Shown here piece after piece: positions 48,601 through 61,193 of a DNA stretch of 64,000 nucleotides; the first letter of the stretch is position 1; every line of letters starts with the position of its first letter. The position numbers and the translations under genes are program-made. Source of the stretch: Dillenia suffruticosa (lineage: Eukaryota; Streptophyta; Magnoliopsida; Dilleniales; Dilleniaceae). Where the stretch lies: assembly GCA_033439265.1 (NCBI GenBank), contig JAVTVX010000017.1:7152001-7216000 (forward strand), written 5' to 3'. A model generated the notes under the pieces. The model was not told the origin of the DNA. It was given only the letters and a program-made list of their open reading frames with translations, and did not search any database.

Positions 48601-50290
48601 TTAAAAAATATAATAAGTAGAATAAAATATAATAAAACTAAATTGATCCCTAATTTACATTCTAGAAAATCTATTGTCCGATCAGAATTCAAGTTTGAGC
48701 AAACCATCATAATTAATGTGCGAAGTAATAGATTGCTGAAAATAGTTAGAGCCCCGGAGATTTTCATCAAAGAGAGAATGCCACGAAGACAGAAAGCCAT
48801 TTTCGCTTTCTGGTGGTAGGTCCTATCAAAAATTGCAGAGCCCCTCACGTAAGGCACTCTAATATTATCCACAGAATTGTAATAATACAAAAACATACAT
48901 CATGCATGAATTGCAAGAGCAAATGGATGTGCAGCATGCCATACCATACCACAAGGCCTAAAATTGCAATGATTTGAGACCTAGCGAACTAGAAAAGTAC
49001 ACTTGTACCATAAAATTAGGAGGTTTCCTGAATCATAACCATGATTTGTGCTTTCACATCCCATCGAGATTGCTTCACCAACAAAAAAAGAACGTAGACA
49101 AATATGATTGCCTTCCCTTGCCTTGTCTTGTCCATGGCAAAGCACATCATTTAGCAGTACGAACGCAAACTTGCGAAATGGTTCTTTTTTTTTTCTCCCC
49201 TTTTTGAGACATAGGTAAGCCAGATCAGAGACGTAAGGAGGAGCGGTGGCAATTGCTTTCCTAAGCTTTTAAGAATAGATTTATAAATATTAATTATAAA
49301 AATTATAATCCAAAGTATTGTTTAATCCCGAACAATTATAAATTTTTCCTCTTTGAAACTATAATCTCATTCTCTCCTATGTAAATTTCTGGATTCAGCG
49401 GATAATAACAATAGAGCCACTTTTCAAAGAGTCGAATGCCTTAATCCAATTTATATCACCGGTTTAGGAAAAATGTTAAATTAAATCAACAAAAAGAGAA
49501 ATTATCGTATTCTAAAAGCATATGGCTGAAGATAAACAAATCATTTTCACCAAAAAAAAAATGGAAGATAAACAAATCACTACATTAATCCATGGATTTG
49601 TTTTTTGGTTTGTAATTTTATGTTTCTTAATTTGGATATAATCCGCAATGCTAAGGCATCATCAGGCAGCAGCCTTGTACAATATATATATAATTGTATC
49701 AAAAAAAATAAGGCAGCAGCCCATCTGCGTAAAGGAGTGGCCCAACATTTATCCTGGTCTATTTTCGGACTTCGCCTCAATTAACTCAACCGAAAAAAGA
49801 ACAGATCATTGGCAGACCTACGGACATGAACAAGAAACAGATCAGATCGCTCTGACCTGTTAACTTGATTGGATAAGTCCAGTAAGACATCCAACCAATG
49901 GGCCTCATTGTGGCTTTCTCTAGAACTCAAGGTTCGTAGAGTGGGGTAGGAGTGTGGGTGAGGGAGAGGGAGAGATTTGTAACGTGGGTTTCAAAGATGG
50001 GTTTCGATCGAAACCCTCTAGAACCCAAGGTAAGACACTGTAAGGTATGGAAAGCCCATCTAAACTGAACCACATCATATGCTGGTGCGACTCTGTCCAA
50101 TGGCATATGGTCATCAAGGTGTCAAATAAGCATCTCACTGGATCCCAGAGGCCTCGCCCGAGCTCCAAGACCCAACCAGATTCCGGCACGTCCATGGCAA
50201 AGCCAAGCCCCATTTTGGGGTTACCGGGCCGCGCTCATACGAGGTTGGGCTCAGATGGCTGTAAATGGTAGTTCCCTTGCGCCAACCATC
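44430..50290. other. Gene-poor AT-rich spacer
   Basis: No supported gene in about 5.9 kb. It includes (TA)n at 45616-45644, T-runs at 45968-45979 and 46387-46404, and GC-richer patches at about 46780-46900, 48200-48470 and 49900-50270. These have open frames of 97-123 codons but no recognisable family. They may be decayed transposon or gene fragments; I cannot assign them. Confidence 0.5.
45616..45644. repeat. (TA)n microsatellite
   Basis: About 14 TA units in the ASR upstream spacer. Confidence 0.9.
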
Positions 50291-50309
50291 ACATTTTTTA
50301 TTGTTTTGG

Positions 50310-50511
50310 ACTTTTTTTTTTTTTTTTGTATCATGGTTTGACCACCACCCAGTATTTAGAGTTTCACTTCAATTAATCTAGATCGACCATTGCAGGACCC
50401 ACTTTGTGGGGGCGGATCTCCCAACATTGTTTTTTCCGTGTAAGGGGAGTTGAACTCCCGACCTAATTAAGGGACGAAAGTACTCATACTACTTATGTCA
50501 ACAGGTGTTGG
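50310..50511 (-). mobile_element. Full-length tRNA-derived SINE (family 1, copy B)
   Basis: A 202-bp element in minus orientation between perfect 12-bp duplications TTATTGTTTTGG at 50298-50309 and 50512-50523. Read on the minus strand it starts CCAACACCTGTTGAC and has the B box GTTCAACTC at 50447-50455. It shares TACTTTCGTCCCT and the TGAAACTCTAAATA block with copy A, and ends in GATAC plus a 16-A tail. The head A box is diverged. Confidence 0.9.
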
Positions 50512-51107
50512 TTATTGTTTTGGTCTTTTAACCTAATTTATTATCCCCATATTAGATCACATGGATGATATCAAAAAGGGTGCGATCATATCAAGACTAA
50601 CACACTAGATTATGTCAAAACTTTGTAGTTAAGCGTGATTGGCGAGAGTAATACTAGGATGGAAAGTCTTCGAGGGAACAATCTAATGGTTACAATTCTT
50701 TATTCATTTCAAATTTAAATTTCTGTATAATAATAACAAAAAAAATCAAAAAAGCACTAAACCGAGATGGCATGGTTCAACCTAATCTAATCAAAACTTG
50801 GTTTGCTAAAGGTGATGACCATGTCCCAATGGGACAATTTAGTAGTATAAATGTTTTTTATCCAATAGTGATTTCATATTTAAATTATTATACAAGAAGA
50901 AAAAAAAAAGGGGATGATTCGTATTTGGTCGGTTAGCTTGAATTTCACAAAAGAAACAAAAGCCAGTCATTTTGTATCCCGGCGGATTTGATCGGTTACC
51001 CTATATTATAGCCTTTTTAATCCTATGTTGGGTGTGATGGTAGGTTAATCTCATGCTTTTTACTCGGTGAGCACTCTCATGATTCTTGAATTTCTAAATC
51101 CAACCCA

Positions 51108-51120
51108 CCCCCCCCCCCCC
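51108..51120. repeat. C13 homopolymer
   Basis: Thirteen consecutive C residues in an otherwise AT-rich spacer; a difficult site for sequencing and a possible quadruplex-forming tract. Confidence 0.9.
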
Positions 51121-52379
51121 TTCTCTCCAAACACAAAAGGAAAAACCCTAATCTAGGTTTTCGGATCTTAATCCTTTATAATGTACTATGCACGTGGTTA
51201 GAAGGATGCTTTAAATGATTGGGTTTTTTTCCCAAATTATTACATAAAAAATTGAATGAAGTTATTAGCCTTAAGCGCACGTTATTCCTGTAAAGTGAAT
51301 TCCACGTGAAGAAGTAATAGGGGAAAAGGGCAAAGCTTCTCTCCATCGGAAGAAACCCTAGTGTCTTTTCCTGAAATAATGTAGTGAAGATGTCGACTTG
51401 GATTAAAATGGACAGTTGGTAGGAGGGCAATTGACTGAAGAAGGATCCCAGATAAAAAATAGATAATTACGATTTTTTTTGAAATAAAAGTCATAGTCGC
51501 AATCATGTTAATGCAGAGAAATATTTGTTGCTAAGATTAGGGGTTGAAGTAGAAATATTTTTTGGCAAAAGGGTGAGAAAATAAAAATACATAGTCTAAT
51601 GGAAAATGGCGCTCAGGGTAATATGCATTCAATTGCAAATTATGATCAAGGTGTTACTGTTAAAAAAAAAAAAAACAACATTATTTCAAAAATTTTAACA
51701 AATTTAGAAATATAAATTATTATTTTACACTTGAACTTTTCCTCTTATCTGTAGTTCATGATAATTTGGACAAGCATCCCAAGCACTTGAAAGTTAATTT
51801 CCTTATAAAGGGATTTGCAAGCTTTGAAATTACATATGATTCGTGAATTAATCCACTTCTATAGGATAAAACTATTAAGGAACTTGTTTTTTTCTTTTTA
51901 TCAAGGCTTTAATTTGACTCATTCATTTAACTAAAAGAATCGAATAATAATATAAATTTTAAAACTATTTATTAATCAGTAGAATTTCGAGATATATATT
52001 TCACACTCATTTATACCGGAAAACTCATTCATAAATTAACTTAACTCATTGAATTCTTTAATGGGTCATAATTAAATATGAATTTTAAATTGATTTATAA
52101 ATTAAATTCTGATTTAATCTGTTTAAAAAATAATAATTAAAAGTTAACGACTCAATTAATTGTATTCATAAATCCCTTAATTTTTTTGACGAAAATCATA
52201 TGGTTTAATTTTTCTAAGTAATTAATAATCAAAATTTTAAATTAATCTAATGCTATTCATGTTTTCAAAAAGAAGAGACAATTAAATTAGGAAATTTTTT
52301 CCCGCTTGAAAAATCCCTTCGCGCCTGATTATTTTAAGTACAAAAATACAAAACCCGCGCCATCCGAATTCCAGTCAGG

Positions 52380-52960
52380 GACTTCCTTCGCGTTCCAGTA
52401 CCCCCGACACAACCCTAACCTAAAACCCTAAAAAAAAAATTAATGACGTCATTTAGAACAGCGCCGACCCATTTCTGTAGTTAATGGTGACAGCTTTGTC
52501 AAACCGACGCTCTCACTGAACGCCGAGCTGTCCTTGGGTCCACTTCGAAAACACGTGTCTCTCCGTTTCTCACATGATAAAAAATTCGTCTAACATCACA
52601 ACCGTACGATTGTCTCCCCCTCCCCCCACCGACGAAATAGGAGAGCCATCACTGTCAATCAGTCAGACATTTCTTTGTGGATCCCACACTCGATTCTCTC
52701 TCTGCAATTGATGATGACATGGTCCCCCATTTTGCTTACGAGTTATCGTTCTTTCCACGTGGCCTTTTCAAACCGGGAACCTACCAGCCCATGAGTTTCT
52801 TCGACCTTCCTTTTTTCCTACCTTTTGGCCTTTGTTGCATCTCGCGGTCCAATGGAGGATTTTCGAAGTCTTGTTTGGCGAGGCAAAGGGATGAAACTTT
52901 TTCAACGTTTTATTCATGGTATCGTGTGATGATAATGCCACGTGTATGACAGTCAATCAC
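52380..52960. promoter_or_regulatory. Promoter-like block with telo-box, CRE-like and G-box motifs, no gene attached
   Basis: Within 580 bp of locally GC-richer DNA there are telo-box-like AACCCTAA/AAACCCTAA at about 52410-52432 and the palindrome TGACGTCA at 52444-52451. ACACGTGTC is at about 52550, CCACGTGG at about 52756-52763 and CCACGTGT at about 52939-52946. These are recognition sequences for bZIP/bHLH and telo-box factors. The open frame at 52677-52949 (90 codons) has no recognisable family. No known gene follows on either side. Confidence 0.4.
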
Positions 52961-53714
52961 GGATCATCACTTTAATCATTGAAACCCATCAAAACGGAAG
53001 AGTAAGGAGCAAAGAGGCATCCTATGCAAAAGCAGAAGTTTGGTACTTCGTTTTCCAGCTTTCTATATCAAATAATAAAATCCTCATAAGCATAATATGT
53101 TGTATTCCTAGAATATTTACATTAAAATTGACAAATAAAGTTAGTCTGTTGGGTTTTTTTTTTTTGATTTCTCTCTTGGTCCACCAATGAATATGAAGTG
53201 GGCCATACTTTTAAAAAATTCTTAACAGAATTTATGTCAAATAACTTAATAAGTAGCATGCTTTAAATTATTGTTTTCTACAAATCTAAAATATTAATCA
53301 CGTTTAGTTTAGGTTATTTCAATTCAATAGCTTTATAGGATCTTTTCGTTTTTAATTATCAATGACAACGACGGTGCAGATTTAACAAATGGCTTTCCTT
53401 TTTTCTCTTTTGTGATTGGTGTCGGTCTCAAGTGGGGATGATGACACCCTTGGTCCTGCTCACGAAAATTAAATTCATGTTTGTTTCGTATTAAATAAAA
53501 TTTTAATATTAATGTTACTATTTTTTGAAAGAGATTAATTCTGAATTGTAAAATTTAATATCTTTGTCCAATTTTATTATTTTAATTAAAAATTATTATA
53601 AATAAAATAAAATGCAGTTAATTGAAGCAAAATAGGGCATGGCAAACAAACCTTAGAACGTGTTGTACGCAACCCCTGGTGAAGCTTCAAGCAGGATCAC
53701 ATTATATGAAGAGT

Positions 53715-53746
53715 CATGATTCTCTCTTTCCATGATTCTCTCTTTC
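53715..53746. repeat. 16-bp perfect tandem duplication
   Basis: CATGATTCTCTCTTTC occurs twice head to tail. Confidence 0.9.
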
Positions 53747-54716
53747 CATATGTAGCAAGTATCCCCGTAATTGGAATGTCCTGCCAATGATAATTTCAAT
53801 TATTGCTTGCCACTTTGTCTTTTATTTTATTTTTTTTATTATACAAGAATTTAAATCTAAATTATCAAATTGAAAGACAGGAATTTATACTACTAAACTG
53901 TCTCTCCAGAACACTTTGCCTTTTATATCAACTTTACAAAATTTTAAAGCTTATGACATTTATTTACAGCTTATAAATTCTTATGTTTTATTTTTTGAAT
54001 AAATTATTTAAATAAAATTAAATTAAATAAATTATAAAATTCTTTACACATTTATATGTTATACTTTAATAATTTCGTATAAGTTGTAATTAAATTATTA
54101 AACCTATAAAAAGAGGGGAAAAAAGTGATTGAAAAACACTAGCTTCCGAACCTCGTACTATGATTGTGCTTGACTGTAGTTTACTTCGACATACACATAC
54201 TTTTGGGACATCGACATTTTGAAGTGAAGGAAATTATTAGACCTCATGCAACATCTTCATCATACATATATTTTTCGCCTTATTTGCAAAAGCAAACATG
54301 CATATAGACATGCCACCAAATCAAAGAGGGTATGCCTCTTCAAATTTGTATACGATATTTCGAATGTCACGAGTCAAAATGCAACACATCTCACGGAATA
54401 AAGCTCATGAAAATCAGAACAAACAACAGATTTAACTTTGAAAAAATATCAGCATGGTCATTTCTAAATATTTGATTTATGAAAATATTACACAAAATAC
54501 TCACCAAAAAATAAAATGAAAAAAATAACTTTGGACAATATTTTTGTTTTTCCCATGAATAATATTTCAACCTCGCTTTGAAGAAAGTAACCACAAAGCT
54601 AATTTAAAGTGGGATTACGCAAGTTATATTAGTCCCAAGTTTTTTTTTTATTATTATTTTTTCTTATTTTACAATATAACATCTAATTGAAATAACAGAA
54701 AATGGAAAACGAAAAA

Positions 54717-54741
54717 TATATATATATATATATATATATAT
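54717..54741. repeat. (TA)n microsatellite
   Basis: About 12 TA units in the gene-poor spacer. Confidence 0.9.
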
Positions 54742-54887
54742 GCTTGATAAGATTATCATTTGTTTCTATTTACAAAAATATTAGTCATGATAAAAAAAAA
54801 CAATATAATTTTGGAGTTTGCTTACACCGTTACAAGAACAAGAAGATAAAATTGAAAAGAAAGGGATAGGTGCCTTCATTCACCTCG

Positions 54888-55076
54888 TTTTTTTTTTTTT
54901 TTTGTATCTGGATCTTTCTATATTCGAGATTTCATTCCGACTAATCCGAAATTGACCTGATTATCGGATTTTATTTGAAGGGAAATCTCTCAATATTATT
55001 TTTTTTGTATCCAATAAAAATTGAACTTTCAACCTGATTAAAAACGAGATATTGGTATTCACCTCATTGACAATTG
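54888..55076 (-). mobile_element. Diverged tRNA-derived SINE (family 1, copy C)
   Basis: Minus-oriented copy of the same family. It has a T-run at 54888-54903 (its poly(A) tail), then GTATC, CATTCCGACTAATCCGAA matching the GATTAGTCGG block of copy A, and TTGAACTTTCAACCTGATTA, the decayed B-box region. Its 5' end lies near 55076. It is more diverged than copies A and B, and target duplications are not clear. Confidence 0.7.
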
Positions 55077-55079
55077 CCT

Positions 55080-58000
55080 TTTCCTTTCAATCTTTTAAAT
55101 CAAGAATAGAATAATTGACGGCTTGTGATGTAGTAAAATTAGGTAAAGTCAATCATCTCATCTCATCTCATGGAAAAGAAAATACTTAAACTAGTTAATA
55201 AGCTTTAATTATATTTAAAGAGGTTCTTAAATTATCTTGACAAAATTGTCTAAATATTATTGTACCGATAATACCGAAACTTTATCTCAAGAGTCTGAGA
55301 CCAACCACAACCCTTCGGGATGTTTGGTAATTTACACATCAGCCCATGAAACCATAACTGAATACCCAAAACTTGTCAAAAATCATGAACTACTTTGTTT
55401 AAGATTATGAATAATATATTACATGAATAATACCCAAAACAATATAATCATGAACTACTTTTACTCTGTAATAGTAATTACGATCCTCAAATTTCTCTGG
55501 AATCTCTGGGACCACGACGACCATGATGATGATGATGTTTATTTAAATTTAAATAATAATAACAATAATAATTTAATCTTTTATGGGATAAAATTTATTC
55601 AAATTATTGTTATGATATTTATTTTGAGTAATTAAATTGATTGTCTAGTTAAAAAATTACTTTTTTCCTATAAAGTCATCCATTTTATTGGATTTGTATT
55701 AATTTTTTAATATATATATTTAAGTTAATTATTTTCAAAAAAATTATGAATAATATATTACAATAATATGAAAATAAATATATTAAAAATAAACAGATTT
55801 AAATAATTTAAAAATATATATATTTTTATTTTATATGTTAATAATAATCGATATTAATTAAATAATCAAACAATAATATCAATTAATAGTAACTATTGAT
55901 CATCCGCTATCCGTCACTAACCATCAATAATCAGCTATTAGTTATTAGCTAAATTTTATCAAATACGCCCTTAATTAAATAAATATTAAACATAAACACT
56001 TTGTTTAAGATTAAACATGAACTTACCAACTCCTGGAGTCGGCCGTTGGATTCCCCGAAATCGGCGGTTAATGTAAATTAAGCTGGTGTGATTAAATTGT
56101 CTGACTTAAAAATTCAGGTCAGGTATCAAACGGGAACATATCTGGGGAGGATGTGATTGCGAGGGAATTTGTATAAGAAAATACTATCAGAATCATTCTG
56201 AGCATCAAAATCATTCTGAGCAATAACACGATGGAGGAGCTGACAGGACAGGGAGAGACAATAATTAATAAACCCCTTCAAACAAAAACAGAAAAAGCAT
56301 CTGGAAAAGATACTCCCCACTTGCCCTATGATTTAGATGCATGCTCCGTCACTCTCATCCCCTCTCAGAAGAAGACCTCCTCCATGTGAGGCTCTTGTGC
56401 CTGTGCTGTACTCCGCGGTGCCGTTTAAATTTATTATAAAATGCAAAATGTTTTCAGAATTGTGTTGATAATTTTCTAGGATATCTAACACGTTAATGAA
56501 AAGGGCATTGTACCTATTCAGCATTTTAATAGAATTATATTAAAATTTCTTGAGATTTGAAAATATTATAAGTTGTTCCTCTCTCTCTCTCTCTCTCTCA
56601 ACATAAAGTAGACAAACAACATAAAGTAGATCCCGTATCTCACTTGACCGGCTGATCATTGGTTCTTGATCATGAGTTGTACAAAAGGAGGGAAGCAACT
56701 CAGAAGGCTCTGTTGGTGACAAGTAGAGATTTCATGGGGTCGAGTTTTTATTTATTTCTTTTATTCTTTCTTTACCGACAAATGTCCTCTTCATTCGGTG
56801 GAATAAATGTGTCGGCAAATTATTCTTCGCCGGCAAGAATTTCTTTTTCTCTATTTTCATTTTCCTAAAAAAAATATATGGTATTATCACTTGAATTGGA
56901 AAATTGAATAAATGAGACCGAAAATTTAGATTCCAAGGAATGGTGGAACTGTGGGAGGGAGACACCAAGTTACATACAATTTCTTCAAGGACACCTCCCT
57001 CCCTTCTGTCTTCCAATTTCATTGTTCATGATTTGTGATCTTTTTCATTGTGCGCTTGGTCACGCAGTATGCTTGGGAACATTAAAATGGTGGACAACTA
57101 ATTTTAATAGAAAACTTTTATTTTAACCCAAAAATAGTATAAATAAAACAAGTGTCACAGTTTGCATATAATTTTCTTATAAAATGTCTGAAAAAGTAAT
57201 GGATTATCTTTTGAAATTTGAAAAGATAGAAGTAGGGGACTAGTGTTTAAAAATATTTGCATGGCAATGAATTCTACTATTAAATATCAAATTCTAGTCA
57301 TAATTATTAATTTTTAAGCAATCTCGCCACCACAATTTCATCAAAATGCTAAAAAGCCTCAAAATTCTTATACATTGAGCGCTTAGATTTTTATTAATCG
57401 AATTTCAATAAAAAAATCTCAAAATTATGAAATATGTACCATATGTATTTGGATAATCACCTCATTTAATATAAATGTTGTCCTAGTTTGCATTATATAT
57501 ATTTGATTATTGGTATCCAGAAATTCAATTAATCCATTTCAAATAGACGTGAGGCTCAATTAAGATACTAAACCCTCCCGGTATCTATTTTTCTATTCTC
57601 CACGCCTATTTTTTCCCCCTCTTAATATGCATTTGTTAGTCATATGAATTAGATCACAAGACTTCTCATTTAAAAGTCAAAAAATCAAAATTTTGAGAGA
57701 AAATACTATTAATGATCTCGAATTTACATTATATATTTTGAATTCTGAAAAGTTATTTTAAACATAAAAATGAATTTAACTTTCCATGATTTTAAAATCT
57801 AATAGTCATGTATTGTCACATAAACCTATTTTAATCTTGAACAGCCCTTTTACTAGATATCCGCCAATGGAAAATATTACTTTGTAAACCGAACTAGATT
57901 TCAGCATAAATTCTTACATAATGTCATGCTTCCGATTAATATCATAAATTTCTGATTAAAAATTGAAAAAAAAATTATATCAAAAATTAGTCACATTATT

Positions 58001-60260
58001 TGTTCATTTTCTATTGAAGTGTTTGTGGGACGTTACAACCTTAAAAATAAATAAAATACACCTCAGAGAGTTTGTGTCTTTTGTAAAAGTTAAAATTAAA
58101 AATAAAAAGGGGGAAAAAAGGGAGAATTTTTTACCTAATTTATGTGATGAGGAGAATAATTTGGGAAGTGACAAATGGGCCATCGCTTGTTAAAATAAAA
58201 ATTTACCTAGCCAATGGAAGTGGTAAAAATTTTCCAAATATGGTTCTCATGTCTGGGCCCCTGTAAGTAATAAGGATATCCAAATGAAACTCCTATTCAA
58301 ATATCTTTTTTGAAATCCGTATTTAAATATTCAAGATTACATATACTTTTATAATTTTCGATCTTATGTAAAATAATAATAATAATAAACGGTTCTGATG
58401 TCTGGGGCTGAGCCATCAAGGTGGATTCCCCTGCAACTCATAGGGAAGAGGGCAAATTTTCCAATCTTGTATTACTATCTTATGCTTAGTTTCATATTTA
58501 AATCTTATTTTAAGGTAGGACGTTGCCTTCGGTATTAAATGGGCACCTACGCCACTGCCAATGCAACCACCTCGTGTTATCAAAAAATAAAGGACACCTT
58601 TTTTTTTTTCCCCCATTTTTAGTTTCAAATAGCCGACGGTGGATATAAAATAAAAACTATTAAATGAGTTAAAATCATTATTAAGATTTAAATATACTCT
58701 TTTGGACGAAATTATTGGGTATATTTTTTTATATAATGAGATATAATTAAATGTGATCGAATAAGAGAAAAGAAAATAAAAGAAAATAGACTCTACCGCT
58801 TGAGCTGTCTCCGAGGAACTTGGGGAAACTATTATTATTTTTGCTTGAAAACCTATTTTTACACCTCGTGGATTTTAGTGTTTCCTATGTGTTTTTGAGT
58901 TTGTGTTCTTTTCATGAGATTTTGTGAAAACAATTTGAATGCTCTTTGAATCTAACATGGGACCACTAAATCAGAAAACGTATGGAATTCTGAAGACCAT
59001 AACAAAATAAGAAAAATGTAACTTTAACGATCATCATAACTTTTGCTCCAATTAATTCTTAAAATAGATTGTATTTAATATATTAATAATTCAAAATTAA
59101 AATTAAACTATAAAAAATTGTAGCTTTAATAATATACACAATTTTAGCTCCAATTAATTCTTGAAATAGAAAACATTTTATGTGTTGAAATTCAAATTTT
59201 AAATTTGACTATCTTTCATTATTTAATATACATATTATAATTTGGACTTTCACCTCTTCACCAACTTACTCTCTATTTTATTTATATAGAATTTTACAAG
59301 TTTATATCAACTATTTTTGTTAAAATTAAAAAAAAAAAATTATTACTTTGTTAATATATTTTTTAAAATTATTTGTTTTGAGTATTTTTAATTTATTTTT
59401 ATTTTTTACCTTCTATCAAGTCATTTTAACATGAATTCCATAAAAAGAAAGTTTGCATATAACATATTATCGTGACATTTTATTTTTATCTTTGATTCTT
59501 AATTTCGATAGGAGAGAATAAAGCTATGTGGGTCTTTTTTCTTTTCTTTTGGATTTATAATGAGATTCGAATTCAAATTTATTATAAGGGAAGGAGGATC
59601 GATATTATTTAAACCTAAACTTAACGATGCTATTTGGGTATTTATCATCCCACATATTTCTCTTTCCCATAATTACCTTACTAGCCTGTATGGATTTATC
59701 CCTTAATAACAAAATAAAATAACTTGACCAAACTCTCATAAATATAACTACAGAACACTATATTCTCTTGATCATAGTCTCGATTTAAGTCATATAAATG
59801 AAATAGGATTTGAAAAAACTAATTCGTTAATGAATTTTAAAATATTCAAATAATATTAATCGATTAAGAAAAATAAAATAAAACAATTAAAGAAGGTCCA
59901 AACAATGTTGAAGATCTAATCGAGAATATGGAGAATTTGTCTGTATAAGGAGACATTATGGATGCGAATTAAAAGAAAAATCTAATTAAGTCAAAGAACT
60001 AATGAACGAATAATTATTTCCATGAAACTTATGCATGATATTTTATGCAATAATAATCTCAAATTGCAATATAATGACATGCAGTTTTTGAGATTTTATC
60101 CTCCTGTTGCTCTTATCAAAAATTTATTGCGTGGAAATGCAGCCGTAGAAAAACTAGGTCCACTCCCGCCAGTCAATTCTTGAGAGAGAGAGAGAGAGAC
60201 CTGTTGGGTTGTGCCTTTTGGCGTTTCTCTGCTGTTTGTTTATTTGCTCTCTCTCTCTCT
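55080..60260. other. Gene-poor AT-rich spacer
   Basis: No supported gene. Minor items are a duplicated AATCATTCTGAGCA at 56191-56204 and 56209-56222, a CT run at 56578-56599 and a family 2 SINE relic at 59560-59645. Small open frames on either strand have no family resemblance. Confidence 0.5.
59560..59645 (-). mobile_element. tRNA-derived SINE relic (family 2)
   Basis: On the minus strand, AAGTTTAGGTTTAAATAATA (A-box region) and GAATTCGAATCTC (B-box-like) bracket CCTCCTTCCCTTATAATA. The same order and spacing occur at 6712-6830, also on the minus strand. Confidence 0.45.
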
Positions 60261-61193
60261 CGATAATATATATATATATCTATATATATTTTTTTTTTCC
60301 CCTCCGTTTCTCTCTCATTTGACTACCGTGAGACCACCTTCGATGTTGAGACAAGGCGATTGGCATTAGCATTAGCATTAGCATTAGCCTTTAGATTTAG
60401 AATTAGAATTACCTCTTCACCAACCCTTTGCCCTAACCCCATGAATTGTTTTTGTACCATAAATACCCCGGCAAAAAAAAAAGATACAAAAAACAAAAAC
60501 CTGACGTTGAAGGAAAGCAACGAGATTACTAAACTGCCCCCATCTGTCTACCCTCCGCCGCAAGCACCACCGTGCTCCGGTGGGGCAGCCCGCGGCCCCA
60601 CGACCACCTCCTCCTCCTCTCCTCCTCCAGCTCATTTTGGGCCCCACCACAAAGATCTATCTATCCTCCTCTTTGGCTTTTACATTACGCGTTGAAACTT
60701 CAACCCTTCCTCTTTCTCTCTCTAACCATTTGTTTGGTCTGTTGGTTGATCATTCTACAGCCCGTGTCATTGATTCTTTCAATTGTTGTTTAACCCCATC
60801 GATTGACACCCCAACCCCATATTTTTCACCACACCCATTTTGTAATTATTGTATTTCATACAATTCCAAAACTCTTTTTTTCTTTTTCCTTTTCAGAAAA
60901 GAAAATTTAACATTTTGATAGAAACCCACCCGATTTTTTTTTTTAAACACCCTACTCTGTTCCCGTCTCTCTCTCTCTCTCTTCCTCTCTCAGAAATATT
61001 TTATGTTTCTCTCATTATAATTGTGGGCTTTGGTATTCCTGTCGTGGGTGTTTATTGAGAGAGAGAGGGGGGGGGGTAACAGATCGCAGCTTTTTGAACT
61101 TTGAAGGGTTTGGGAGTTACGAGAGAGTTTAAGAGACCAATTTGGTGAGTGGGTTTTTGATATTGAAGAGTTTTTGGGGTTGTTTTTTGTGTA
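60260..61193 (+). promoter_or_regulatory. Promoter and 5' leader region of the CesA gene
   Basis: CT-rich tracts (60249-60261, 60965-60990) and a GA/G-rich stretch (61058-61076) lie in the likely 5' leader. A (GCATTA)4 repeat occurs at 60361-60388. A GC-rich patch at 60540-60660 gives open frames on both strands without family resemblance. No single convincing TATA box was chosen. Confidence 0.4.

Noticed and set aside
49920-50213. 97-codon minus-strand open frame
   Set aside because: No recognisable family and adjacent to SINE copy B; may be a decayed repeat but is unsupported as a gene.
52410-52432. Interstitial telomeric repeat
   Set aside because: Only two or three imperfect AACCCTA units; better explained as telo-box promoter motifs.
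54875-55065. ATTCACCTC at both ends as a target duplication of SINE copy C
   Set aside because: The right-hand match falls inside the aligned SINE head, so it is probably coincidental.
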